Part shown: positions 42,541-50,991 of the stretch, one piece after another
How the letters are laid out: each line of letters opens with the position of its first letter
Position numbering within the stretch: the first letter of the stretch is position 1
Origin: CAMLIZ01 sp966212505
GTDB lineage: Bacteria > Pseudomonadota > Gammaproteobacteria > Burkholderiales > Burkholderiaceae_C
Length of the DNA: 64,000 bases
Direction: 5' to 3'
Assembly (NCBI GenBank): GCA_966212505.1
Contig: CBIHRS010000007.1
Coordinates: 1-64,000 of the forward strand
Notes under the pieces: model-generated
Told to the model about the DNA's origin: nothing
Seen by the model: only the letters and a program-made list of their open reading frames with translations
Databases searched by the model: none
Position numbers and translations under genes: made by a program

Positions 42541-43308
42541 TCAATGCCGGTAGCCGTAGGCCGCGATCACGGCCCGGGCCGGCGCGCTCTTCAGGTAGTC
42601 GAGCAACGCCTTGGCAGCCGGGTCCTTCTCGCCGGCCTTCAGCAGCACCGCGTCCTGCCGGATCTCTGCATACAGCGAAGCCGGCACGCGCCACATCGAA
42701 CCCTCAGCCGGCTTGCCCGGCGCCGCCACCTGCGACAGCGCGACGAAGCCGATCTCGGCATTGCCGGTGGCCACGAACTGGTAGGCCTGCGCGATGCTCT
42801 CGGCGGTGACCAGCTTCGGCGCCACCGCCTGCTCGAGCCCGCGCGCCTTCAGCACCTCGATCGCCGCCGCGCCATAGGGCGCGAGCCTGGGGTTGGCGAT
42901 CGCGAGGTGCGCATAGCGGCCCGAGGCCAGCACGGCGCCCTGGTCGTCGACCACGCCGGGCTTCGCGCTCCACAGCACGAGCTGGCCGATCGCATAGGTG
43001 AACTGGCTGCCGGGCACCGCATGGCCTTCGGCGATCAGTTGCTTCGGCGTCTCGTCGTCGGCGGCCAGCAGCACCTCGAAGGGCGCGGCGCCGGTGGCAA
43101 TCTGCGAGCGGAACTTGCCGGTCGCGCCGGCCGAGAGCTTCAGCGCATGGCCGGTGGCGGCCGTGAAGCCCTCGCCGATCTTCGCCATCGGGCCCGCGAA
43201 GTTGGCGGCCACGGCCACCACCACTTCGCCCGCCGAGGCGGCGGCGGCCATCACCAGCCCGGCCACCGCCACCAGCAGGCGCGCCCTCCCGAAGCGGGAA
43301 CACGACAT
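42541..43308 (-). CDS. modA: Molybdate-binding protein ModA
   Basis: A 255-residue periplasmic binding protein. The signal peptide ends near AAAASAG, then EVVVAVAANFAGPMAKIGEG and GATGKFRSQIATGAPFEVLL-like segments of ModA follow. AAGGAG lies 5 bases before the ATG at 43308, which decides the start over the in-frame ATG at 43350 inside the promoter. Confidence 0.93.
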   Translation of the reverse strand: MSCSRFGRARLLVAVAGLVMAAAASAGEVVVAVAANFAGPMAKIGEGFTAATGHALKLSAGATGKFRSQIATGAAPFEVLLAADDETPKQLIAEGHAVPGSQFTYAIGQLVLWSAKPGVVDDQGAVLASGRYAHLAIANPRLAPYGAAAIEVLKARGLEQAVAPKLVTAESIAQAYQFVATGNAEIGFVALSQVAAPGKPAEGSMWRVPASLYAEIRQDAVLLKAGEKDPAAKALLDYLKSAPARAVIAAYGYRH

Positions 43309-43330
43309 CGTCGCTCCTTGCGTGAACATC

Positions 43331-43354
43331 CGATGTATTTTGCCGTACATAACG
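43331..43354. promoter_or_regulatory. Possible ModE operator upstream of modA
   Basis: An imperfect inverted repeat, CGATGTA (43331-43337) and TACATAACG (43346-43354), lies 22 bases before the modA start. The right half resembles the TATAACG-type end of ModE sites. No modE gene is in the window, so this rests on shape and place only. Confidence 0.45.
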
Positions 43355-43481
43355 AAACGGGTTTCCTCTCGCCCCCGAACAATCGGTTGCAGCCTGCTCG
43401 ACCGCGCAGCTTTTCCGCGGATCGGCGAGGGTCGGGGCCGCTATCGTCAACGCCGCCCCGCCCCGACCTTCAGCAGTACCC

Positions 43482-43706
43482 ATGAGCCTTCTCCGCACGC
43501 TCAGCATGGCCAAGCCGGCCTTTGCCACTCCAAGCTCCAGCGCCACCCCATTGCGCCAGCGATCGCAGGACGAGCGCTCCGTGGCCTCGAACCTCGGCCA
43601 CTGGTTCGCGTCGTCACTCGACCTGCAGCGCGGCCTCGAGGTCACCGAGGTGGTCGACACGCTGCCGGCCGAGCTGTGGGACCAGCTCACCAGCACCCGG
43701 CGCTGA
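43482..43706 (+). CDS. Small hypothetical protein
   Basis: A possible 74-residue protein. Its second half (SNLGHWFASSLDLQRGLEVT, then ELWDQL) has a plausible amphipathic helical look and normal codon composition. There is no clear ribosome site. It lies between modA and the retron HEAT-repeat gene, 72 bases before the latter. I do not recognise a family. Confidence 0.45.
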   Translation: MSLLRTLSMAKPAFATPSSSATPLRQRSQDERSVASNLGHWFASSLDLQRGLEVTEVVDTLPAELWDQLTSTRR

Positions 43707-43778
43707 CCCCTCTCCGCCTCCCGCCCCTTCCGGTGCAGAATCAGCCCCGGCCTTGGGGGACCACCGGAGGGGGACAAC

Positions 43779-46700
43779 TTGAAGAAGATCGCGTCTGCCA
43801 CGCTGGTTCGGCAGCATCCGCGCGAGCGGTTTTGCACGGTCGAGCTGATCGAGCTCGACCTGCCTGCACGCGCATCGGCCGATCCTGCGGCCCGCTATGT
43901 GGTCACCGTCCGGCAGGCCGAGCAGGAATCGTCGCTGACCGCGTCACCCTGCCCCCAGGCCGAAGCCGAGCGCCGGGCGCTCGATTTCCTGCGCCGCCGG
44001 CTGGCCGCCGGCGACAGGCTGGTCAGGCGCGAAGGCTTCGACGCGCTGGCCTCGGCCGAACCCGGGCCGCGCGTCGCCCCACCCTCGCCCGCCGCGGCCA
44101 CCGAACCGGTGCCGCCGGCCATTGCCGCGCTCGTCGCCCGCTTCCAGCCCACCCGCTGGAAGCTCCAGTCGCCTGAACGGCGCGCCCGCAGCGCGTGGCG
44201 CGTGGCCGAATGCAGCGATGCGGCCGCTGCCGACAGCGCCGGCCAGCGCGCCTTGCGCGGGCTGGTGCCCCGCCTCGTGGAGCTGCTCGAAAGCGGCGAC
44301 GACCTGCTCGACCTTTGCCTCGCTGCGGCCATCGGCCGCCTCGGCGACCCCGGCGCCACCGAGGCGATGCAGGTGCTGTCGCAGCGCGGCCGCAGCCCGG
44401 CCACCTGCCGCATCGCCCATCAGGCGTGGCTGATGCTGCTGCCACCCGAAGCGCGATCGGCCCACGTGGCCACGCTGCTGCCCGGCTGGCAGGCCGAGCT
44501 GGAGAGCCAGGCCAGCGGCGACGCGCTGATCAAACAGGTGGAGGCAGCCCTCGCCGGCCGCGGCCTCGACTGGCCGCAGCTGCTGCAGCCCTGGTACGAC
44601 ATCGCATTCGTGCAGCCCGTCCCGCGTGCCGTGCTGCTGCGCCTGCTGAAGGCGCTACCGCTGGAGGCCGAACGATTCCAGGCGGTGCGCTATGTCTACA
44701 AGGCGGCCGAGCTGCGGCGCGATGCCGAGCTGATCGGCCTGCTGCATGCGCGCTTCGAGAACACGCCGGGGCAGCTGGGCGCCAGCGGCGCGCGGGAGTA
44801 CCGGCCGCCGCACACAGGCGGATGGCTGCAGCGTGCCACCGGCGGCGCCCGCGCTCCGGCGGCCGCCTTCACCCCGCGCACCCGCGACTACCTGCGCCTG
44901 CGCAACTGGCGCTCCTTGCGCCGGCTGGCCACCATCGGCCATTCGCATGCACCGGAGCTCGCGGTCGAGCTGCTGCTCGGCCTGGCCGACGACGAGGTGC
45001 CGCCGGCCCATGAAGAGAGCCACTGGGAATACATCGACCGCCGCTACACGCGCGTGCCGCGCTACCACGCGGCCGGCGCCGGCTGGATGCTGCTGCCGCG
45101 GCTGCTGCTGCCCGCGCTGCCCGGCCTGCACACCAGCGCCCGCGCCAAGCGCTGGTGGACGATGGCGCCGATCGACACCACGCAGCCGATGCCGCAGCGC
45201 ACCGAAGGCCTGCGCCCCCTGTGGGATGCGCACCCGGAAGCGCTGCTGCGGCTGGCGATCGAGAGCCGCAGCGCACTGGTGCAATCGGTGGCCGCACGTG
45301 CGCTGCAGGACCATGCGGACTTCGTGCAGCAGCAGGAGGCCCCGGTGATCGAGGCGCTGCTGCGCAGCCCGCAGGTCTTCATCGCCGGCATCGGCTTCGA
45401 GGCCGCGCGGGCGCGGCTGCAGGCCTGCACCGATGCGGCCGGCCAGGTGCCGTGGCTGACGCTGATGGCGCTGAGCAGCCATGGCCCCGCGCGCGACTTC
45501 GCGCTGCTGCACATCGCAGGCGATCCGGCCACCTTCGCGCGCCATGCCGAGCTGGTGGTCGCGCTGCTGCTGTCGGCCGACGAGCGCACGCGGCGCCAGG
45601 GCCATGGCCTCGCGCTGCTGGCGCCGCCCGAGCCGCTGCTGGCCGAACTGCAGGGCGCGCTGCTCGCGGCCGATCCTGCCGCGCCGGGCTTGGCGGAGGG
45701 CGCTGCGCTGGTCGAACAGCTGCTGCAGGGCCCGCTGGCCGAGGCCGCCGGACAAGCGGCCTGGCAAGGCCTGGGCGCGCTGCTGCCGCTGCTCGACCAC
45801 CCCGCCAATGCGGTCGTGCAGCTCGGCGTCACCTGGCTGCTGCTGCACCCGGCCGGCGTGGCCATGCTGCCGCCGGCCATGCTGACGCGCCTGCTCTCGG
45901 CCGACGATCCACAGCGCCGCGCCGCCGGTGCCCGCCTGCTGGCCGCGCTGCCCGACGAGGTGCTGCGCCGGCAGCTCGAGCTGCTGGTGGAGCTGGCGCT
46001 GCATCCGCATGCCGAGATCCGCGCCGCGATCGCACCGGCGCTGCTGCGCCTCGCGCAGGCCGACGCCGGGATCGGCAGCAATGTCGCCCAGCGCCTGCAC
46101 GAGGTGCTGTTCCTCGGTGAGAGCGGCGAAGGCCTGCACGACGATGCGCTGCGCTGGCTCACGCACGATCTGGCGCCGCATGCACCGGCGCGCGACGCCG
46201 CCGGCACCTGGCGCGCGCTGCAGGCGCAAAGCCGTGGCGCGCAGCGCTACGGCGCCTGGGCGCTGGCCGCGCTGCAGCCCGCCGACTTCAGCCTGCGCCA
46301 GCAGGCGATGCTGTGCCGGCATGCCGACGTGAGCGTGCGCACCTGGGCGATGCGGGCGCTCGATGCCACGCTGCCGCCAGTGCCCACACCCGAACAGGCC
46401 GCCGACCTGCTGCCGCTGGCCGACACCGGCTTCGACGATGCGCGCGCCTATGCGCAGCAGCTGTTCGGCGAGCGTCTGCCCGACGACTCGCTGAACGTCG
46501 AGCTGCTGATCGCCTGGGTCGACCATCCGCAGCCCTGGGTGCAGGCGCTGGGCCGCGCACGGCTGGTGCGCCGCATGAGCGCGGCCGATGCCAGCCTGTG
46601 CCTCACGCGGCTGAGCCAGCACCCCAGCACGCAGGTGCAGCTGTTCGTCACGCAATGGCTGCTGGAGCTGCCCACCGACGACCCGGTGCAGCTCGCGCAG

Positions 46701-46976
46701 CGGCTGCGCGGGCTGATGCCCTACTTCCTCACCGTGCTGAGCCAGGTGCACCGCGGCCGCGTCGCCAAGTCGCGCGTCACCGAGTTCCTGCGCGCGCAGA
46801 CCGGGGCTCCTGAAACCGCCGCGGTGGTCGCCGAGATCTTCGCGCGCCAGGTGGTCACCGCCAGCCTCACCGACAAGCCGCAGTACGTGGCCGGGCTGCG
46901 CGACATCGCCGCACGGCATCCGCAGATCGAGCTGCCCTTCCTGGCGTGGAAGACGCCCGAAGTACACGGGACCTGA
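43779..46976 (+). CDS. HEAT/ARM-repeat protein of a retron system
   Basis: A 1065-residue protein. The first ~80 residues are a small beta-rich domain (FCTVELIELDLPARASADPA), possibly WGR-like. The rest is a long array of helical HEAT/ARM repeats (SALVQSVAARALQDHADFVQ, PHAEIRAAIAPALLRLAQAD). It begins with TTG at 43779, supported by GGAGGGGG 5 bases upstream. The SWIM-protein gene begins 1 base after its stop. A HEAT/ARM protein, a SWIM protein and a retron reverse transcriptase together match, as I recall, the retron class called type XIII, where the two proteins act as effector or accessory parts. The class number should be checked. Confidence 0.85.
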   Translation: MKKIASATLVRQHPRERFCTVELIELDLPARASADPAARYVVTVRQAEQESSLTASPCPQAEAERRALDFLRRRLAAGDRLVRREGFDALASAEPGPRVAPPSPAAATEPVPPAIAALVARFQPTRWKLQSPERRARSAWRVAECSDAAAADSAGQRALRGLVPRLVELLESGDDLLDLCLAAAIGRLGDPGATEAMQVLSQRGRSPATCRIAHQAWLMLLPPEARSAHVATLLPGWQAELESQASGDALIKQVEAALAGRGLDWPQLLQPWYDIAFVQPVPRAVLLRLLKALPLEAERFQAVRYVYKAAELRRDAELIGLLHARFENTPGQLGASGAREYRPPHTGGWLQRATGGARAPAAAFTPRTRDYLRLRNWRSLRRLATIGHSHAPELAVELLLGLADDEVPPAHEESHWEYIDRRYTRVPRYHAAGAGWMLLPRLLLPALPGLHTSARAKRWWTMAPIDTTQPMPQRTEGLRPLWDAHPEALLRLAIESRSALVQSVAARALQDHADFVQQQEAPVIEALLRSPQVFIAGIGFEAARARLQACTDAAGQVPWLTLMALSSHGPARDFALLHIAGDPATFARHAELVVALLLSADERTRRQGHGLALLAPPEPLLAELQGALLAADPAAPGLAEGAALVEQLLQGPLAEAAGQAAWQGLGALLPLLDHPANAVVQLGVTWLLLHPAGVAMLPPAMLTRLLSADDPQRRAAGARLLAALPDEVLRRQLELLVELALHPHAEIRAAIAPALLRLAQADAGIGSNVAQRLHEVLFLGESGEGLHDDALRWLTHDLAPHAPARDAAGTWRALQAQSRGAQRYGAWALAALQPADFSLRQQAMLCRHADVSVRTWAMRALDATLPPVPTPEQAADLLPLADTGFDDARAYAQQLFGERLPDDSLNVELLIAWVDHPQPWVQALGRARLVRRMSAADASLCLTRLSQHPSTQVQLFVTQWLLELPTDDPVQLAQRLRGLMPYFLTVLSQVHRGRVAKSRVTEFLRAQTGAPETAAVVAEIFARQVVTASLTDKPQYVAGLRDIAARHPQIELPFLAWKTPEVHGT

Positions 46977-46977
46977 C

Positions 46978-48666
46978 ATGCAATTCCGCTACAAGTACTA
47001 CGGCAGCACCACGGTGGACGACTCGGCCTCGTCGCAGGCCTTCAGCTTCGCGCCCGACACGCTGCGCCCGCCCACGTATTTCGAAGGCCTGTTGCGGCGC
47101 GACTCGCATGCGCACCTGGTGTTCCGCGAGGCGCTGTCGGCGCTGCACTCGGTGGTGGTGAGCGACCTGCGCTACCGCGGCCGTGATCCTTCCGCCTACC
47201 GGCAGTGGCTGGAGGCCAATGAGAGCGGCCTGCTCGCGCAGTTCATGCAGCAGGCGCAGAAGCTGAAGGGCCAGGCCGACGCGATCACGCGTGAGCTGCA
47301 GCAGCTGCGCGAGCGCAAGAGCATCCTGCTCGAGCCCTTCTACAAGGCCCGGCGGCGCTACTTCGAGTGGCTGTACAAGCACCACATCGACGCCTGGATC
47401 GTGCTCGATCCGGTGATCACCGTGCATCCCGAGCGGCTGCTGTTCGAGGCCTTCAGCCAGGACGAGTCGAGCTACTGCGCGGTGAGCGTGAAGCACGACG
47501 TGTTCGACCGCACCGGCGAGATGGCCTGCGGCACCACCAACATCGACTACTCGGCCAGCCTGTACGAGGAGTTCCAGAAGATCCGCGACTACAAGGCCAC
47601 CAGCTTCAAGGTCGATCCGGCGGGCTTCACCGTCGCCACCGGCAACGACCCGGCCTTCCACGAGGAGAAGATCGACCTGCCCGACAGCTGGGTGCGCGGC
47701 TTCCTGCAGGTGTCGAGCGCGATGACGCTGCCGGCCACCGTGCTCGAGCTGCATCCGATGGACGTGCACAACCTGTGCAGCGCGCTGCGCCAGCGCAAGG
47801 AGCGCGCGGGCCCGCGCTCGCTGCGCTTCGAGCTGCAGCCCGGCCAGCCGGCGCGCATGGTGCTGGAGCCATGGGACCTCGCCTTCACCGCGCGCCGCAG
47901 TGCGATCGTCGGCGCGCCGCTGGCCGAGCCGCGCACCGTGCGGCTGTGGGGCCGGCGCCGGCTGCTGACGCTGGAGCGCCTGATCGCGCTGGCCACGCGC
48001 GTGCGCGTGCACGTGCTGGGCTCGGGCATGCCGAGCTTCTGGGTGGTGGAGATGGGCGACATCACCGTGACGCTGGGTCTGTCGGGCTGGACCTCGAACG
48101 ACTGGTCGGCCGCCGGCCGCTTCGACCTGCTGCAGACCCGCCACGAGGTGAACGACGGCGTCAAGCGCGCGGTGGCGGCCGAGCTGCAGCGCGCCTGGCT
48201 CGCCACGCCGGCCGAACTGGCCACGCGCACCGGCCTGCCGCGGCCCGACGTGGATGCCGCACTCACGCTGTGGGTGCAGGCGGGCCGCGCGGTGTTCGAC
48301 CTGCCCACCGGCCGCTATGCCTGGCGCGAGCTGTCGCGCGAGCCGCTGCCGCTGGACACGCTGCGCTTCGCCAGCCCCGAGGAGGAGCAGGCGCTGGCAC
48401 TTGTCTATGCAAGTGGCGTGCGGGTGGGCGGCATCGCGGAGGAAGGCAGCCGCACGGTGGTGACCGGCCGGGTGGAAGAGCGCGGCCGCGCCTACGAGCC
48501 GCGCCTGGTGCTCAATGCCGACCAGCAGTTGCAGGATGCCCAGTGCAGCTGCAACTTCTACAGCCAGAACAAGCTCCGGCGCGGCCCCTGCGCGCACATG
48601 CTGGCGCTGCGCCTGATGGCGCAGCCGCAGCTGGAGACACGACAACGCACGAGGGAGATCGCGTGA
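46978..48666 (+). CDS. SWIM zinc-finger protein of a retron system
   Basis: A 562-residue protein with a C-terminal SWIM zinc finger: Cys523 and Cys525, then Cys538 and His540 (CxC-x12-CxH, with QCSCNFYSQNK and GPCAHML). A winged-helix-like segment is plausible at about 400-450 (LATPAELATRTGLPRPDVDA). The N-terminal half has a coiled-coil stretch (about 80-115). SWIM fingers bind DNA or proteins. It sits between the HEAT-repeat gene (gap 1 base) and the retron RNA, and is probably the DNA-contacting partner of the effector. Confidence 0.85.
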   Translation: MQFRYKYYGSTTVDDSASSQAFSFAPDTLRPPTYFEGLLRRDSHAHLVFREALSALHSVVVSDLRYRGRDPSAYRQWLEANESGLLAQFMQQAQKLKGQADAITRELQQLRERKSILLEPFYKARRRYFEWLYKHHIDAWIVLDPVITVHPERLLFEAFSQDESSYCAVSVKHDVFDRTGEMACGTTNIDYSASLYEEFQKIRDYKATSFKVDPAGFTVATGNDPAFHEEKIDLPDSWVRGFLQVSSAMTLPATVLELHPMDVHNLCSALRQRKERAGPRSLRFELQPGQPARMVLEPWDLAFTARRSAIVGAPLAEPRTVRLWGRRRLLTLERLIALATRVRVHVLGSGMPSFWVVEMGDITVTLGLSGWTSNDWSAAGRFDLLQTRHEVNDGVKRAVAAELQRAWLATPAELATRTGLPRPDVDAALTLWVQAGRAVFDLPTGRYAWRELSREPLPLDTLRFASPEEEQALALVYASGVRVGGIAEEGSRTVVTGRVEERGRAYEPRLVLNADQQLQDAQCSCNFYSQNKLRRGPCAHMLALRLMAQPQLETRQRTREIA

Positions 48667-48690
48667 GGAGTCTTCCGGTTAAACTGAATC

Positions 48691-48921
48691 CGAGTGCAGC
48701 GCGCTGGCTCTTGCAACCCGGGCGGTGTTTCGCCGTCCATGCATTCCGCCGTTCTAAGCGCCACGGGTGCCGTCTTCACTGTGCCGGGCTGCCATCCGTC
48801 GCGCCATGCCGATATGACTCGTTTCGAGTGCATGGTCGCGACGGATGGCGCCCGGCGTCGAGTGGACAGCCCCCGTCCTTCAAGCCTTGCAGGCTCTTCG
48901 ATGAGAAGCGCGCTGCACTCG
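48691..48921 (+). ncRNA. Retron msr-msd non-coding RNA
   Basis: The RNA is closed by a perfect 15-bp a1/a2 inverted repeat: CGAGTGCAGCGCGCT (48691-48705) and AGCGCGCTGCACTCG (48907-48921). Just inside a1 lies TGGC (48705-48708), with candidate branching guanosines at 48706-48707. A small msr-like stem GGCG/CGCC (48721-48724, 48731-48734) has a loop ending in TTT. Then comes a very long msd-like hairpin: GCCGGGC (48783-48789) pairs with GCCCGGC (48850-48856); GCCATCCGTCGCG (48791-48803) with CGCGACGGATGGC (48837-48849); CCATG with CATGG; and ACTCG (48817-48821) with CGAGT (48825-48829) around TTT. CACT/AGTG and ACGGG/CCCGT extend it outward. The RNA lies directly upstream of the reverse transcriptase, the usual place. 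The msr/msd border cannot be set by eye. Confidence 0.85.
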
Positions 48922-48946
48922 CCCTCCTCCCCTCCCTCTGCGGAGG
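48922..48946 (+). promoter_or_regulatory. Leader with possible ribosome-site hairpin before the reverse transcriptase
   Basis: Three copies of CCTCC (48923-48927, 48926-48930, 48931-48935) lie just upstream of the only ribosome site, GGAGG (48942-48946), which is 6 bases before the ATG. The nearest copy can pair with it across a 6-base loop, which could keep reverse-transcriptase translation low. Confidence 0.45.
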
Positions 48947-48952
48947 CGCGTC

Positions 48953-50869
48953 ATGAGCGAACGGCAACCCACGCGGGCCGAGCTGCTCGCCCGCATCCAG
49001 GCTTCCAGCAAGGAGGCGGTCGTCCTGGCCGAGATGCAGCGCCTGGGCTTCTGGCCTGCCGGCGATGGCCAGCCCACGGTCGAAGCCGCGCTGATCCAGC
49101 GCGAGACCGAGTTGGTGAAGGCGCTCGACGAGCTGCAGGCCGAGCTGCGCATCAAGGGCGACCCGCAGGCTGCCTTGCAGGTCATGCGCCAGGAGCGCAT
49201 GGCCAAGGCGCGCGAGAAGCGCGAAGCCACTGCCCGCGCGCGCGAGCAGCAGCGCTACGAGCGGGCGCTGCGCTGGCACGAGGCGCGCAAGACCGATGCG
49301 GGCCACCTCGGTGACGGCGTCTCGGGCGGCCTGCAGCCGGCGGCCGATGCCTCGGCCTTGCTGGCTCGCCTGCAAGCCCAGGGGTTGCCCGCGCTGGCCA
49401 CGCCGCTCGCGCTCGCCGAGGCGATGGGCGTTTCGCTCGCGGAGCTGAAGTTCCTCTGCTTCCACCGCGAGGTGGCGCGCACCACGCACTACCGCCGCTT
49501 CCTGCTGCCCAAGAAGACCGGCGGCCAACGCACGATCTCGGCGCCGATGCCGCGGCTCAAGCGTGCGCAGTACTGGGTGCTCGACAACCTGCTGGCCAAG
49601 GTGCCCTGCCATCCGGCGGCGCATGGCTTCATGCCGGGCCGCAGCATCGTCAGCAATGCGGCGCCGCACTGCGGTCAGGCGGTGGTGATCAACCTCGACC
49701 TGAAGGACTTCTTCCCCAGCATCACCTTCCCGCGCATCAAGGGCGTGTTCCAGGGGCTGGGCTACACCGAGAGCACGGCCAGCGTGCTGGCGCTGCTGTG
49801 CAGCGAGAACCCGTGCGACGAGCTCGAGGTCGACGGCGAGCGCTTCTTCGTCGGCGGCAAGGGCCGCGACCGCGTGCTGCCGCAGGGCGCGCCGACGAGC
49901 CCGATGCTCACCAACATCCTCTGCCGCAAGCTCGACCGCCGGCTGCAGGGGCTGGCCACCCGGCTCGGCTTCGCCTACACCCGCTATGCCGACGACCTCA
50001 GCTTCTCGGCGCCGCCCGAAGCTGCGGCCGCCGTGGGCCGGCTGCTGCGGCAGGTGCACCACGTGCTGCGCGACGAAGGCTTCACGCCCCACCCCGACAA
50101 GCAGCGCGTGATGCGCGGCGGCGCGCGGCAGGAGGTCACCGGCATCGTCGTCAACGACAAGCCCTCGGTCTCGCGCGAAGAACGCCGCAGGCTGCGCGCC
50201 GCGCTGCACCGCGCGCAGAAGCAAGGGCTGGAAGCGGCCAGTTGGCAAGGACAGCCGGCCACGCGCGACACGCTGGTCGGCTATGCGCGCTTCGTGCAGA
50301 TGGTGGATGCGAAACAAGGCGCGCCGCTGCTGGCCCGCGCGCTGGCGCTGCCGGGCGGCGCTGGCGCCGCGCGCTCCGCGTCGGCCGATGCCTTCCGCCG
50401 CCGGTCGGCCAGCGGACAGGCCCCCGCCCGTGCCCGTGGCCCGTGGTGGGAGCCCACGCCCGCACCGGCCCCGCAGTTGGAGCAGACCGCAGCCCAGATC
50501 AAGCAGGCCAGGCAGGATCGCCTCAACGCCGAACGCGCGGCGCGCAACACCGCTCAACGCGAGGCCGAAGCCCAGCAGCGCGCCGAAGCCTCGGCGGCCG
50601 CTCGGGGCGCGCGCAATCCCGTCGTTCCGGCGAACACCGCCGCCGGGCCGGCACCGGGCGCGCCGGCGCAGCGGCCGATCCAGTGGTGGCGCTTCGCGCT
50701 GCAGGTGCTCATCATGGTCCGCATCGCGGTGGGCCTGAAGAGCCCGCTGGTGTTCATGCTGGGCATGTTCTGGCTGGGCTATTCGCTGATGTCGCGCCGG
50801 CTCGGCTGGCCCCGCTTCCTGATCGCGATGTTCGCGATCGGCCTGCTCGGCGCCTTCCTCCGGATCTAA
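48953..50869 (+). CDS. Retron reverse transcriptase with C-terminal membrane extension
   Basis: A 638-residue protein. Residues 1 to about 155 are a helical, charged N-terminal extension. The reverse transcriptase core (about 160-430) shows the retron mark NAAPH (235-239), catalytic Asp249 in NLDLKDFFPS, PQGAPTSPMLTNIL, the active-site YADD (345-348), and the retron VTG motif (395-397). After a Pro/Ala/Gln-rich linker (about 460-574), the last 64 residues are strongly hydrophobic, with two to three predicted helices (VLIMVRIAVG, PLVFMLGMFWLGYSLM, FLIAMFAIGLLGAF). Retron enzymes are usually about 300-400 residues and soluble, so this tail is unusual. It would copy the RNA encoded just upstream. 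Confidence 0.92.
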   Translation: MSERQPTRAELLARIQASSKEAVVLAEMQRLGFWPAGDGQPTVEAALIQRETELVKALDELQAELRIKGDPQAALQVMRQERMAKAREKREATARAREQQRYERALRWHEARKTDAGHLGDGVSGGLQPAADASALLARLQAQGLPALATPLALAEAMGVSLAELKFLCFHREVARTTHYRRFLLPKKTGGQRTISAPMPRLKRAQYWVLDNLLAKVPCHPAAHGFMPGRSIVSNAAPHCGQAVVINLDLKDFFPSITFPRIKGVFQGLGYTESTASVLALLCSENPCDELEVDGERFFVGGKGRDRVLPQGAPTSPMLTNILCRKLDRRLQGLATRLGFAYTRYADDLSFSAPPEAAAAVGRLLRQVHHVLRDEGFTPHPDKQRVMRGGARQEVTGIVVNDKPSVSREERRRLRAALHRAQKQGLEAASWQGQPATRDTLVGYARFVQMVDAKQGAPLLARALALPGGAGAARSASADAFRRRSASGQAPARARGPWWEPTPAPAPQLEQTAAQIKQARQDRLNAERAARNTAQREAEAQQRAEASAAARGARNPVVPANTAAGPAPGAPAQRPIQWWRFALQVLIMVRIAVGLKSPLVFMLGMFWLGYSLMSRRLGWPRFLIAMFAIGLLGAFLRI

Positions 50870-50908
50870 CGCCTCCGCCCCTCGTTGCAACGCATGGTGA
50901 CAGGGGCG

Positions 50909-50922
50909 GAACACCGGTGTTC
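50909..50922. promoter_or_regulatory. Palindrome between the reverse transcriptase and the ParM-like gene
   Basis: A perfect 14-bp palindrome GAACACCGGTGTTC, followed by AGGC/GCCT arms (50923-50926 and 50932-50935), lies 40 bases after the reverse transcriptase stop. It may be an operator for the ParM-like gene or a transcript-end hairpin. No T-run is present. Confidence 0.45.
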
Positions 50923-50991
50923 AGGCATGGCGCCTGCATGCTACGCTCAACGGGTCTTCTCCTTCTCCTTCTCCGACAGAAAGAGGTCCAC

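Noticed and set aside
44655..46979. 774-codon minus-strand frame opposite the HEAT/ARM gene
   Set aside because: Gln/Arg/Gly/His-rich shadow; the plus strand has a strong ribosome site and repeated HEAT units.
48777..48864. The long hairpin as a simple transcription terminator of the SWIM gene
   Set aside because: It has no T-run, is far longer than a terminator, and lies inside a perfect 15-bp closing repeat just before a retron reverse transcriptase.
48691..48921. The inverted repeats as ends of an insertion sequence
   Set aside because: No transposase lies between them and no target-site duplication is visible outside; the retron RNA model explains all arms.
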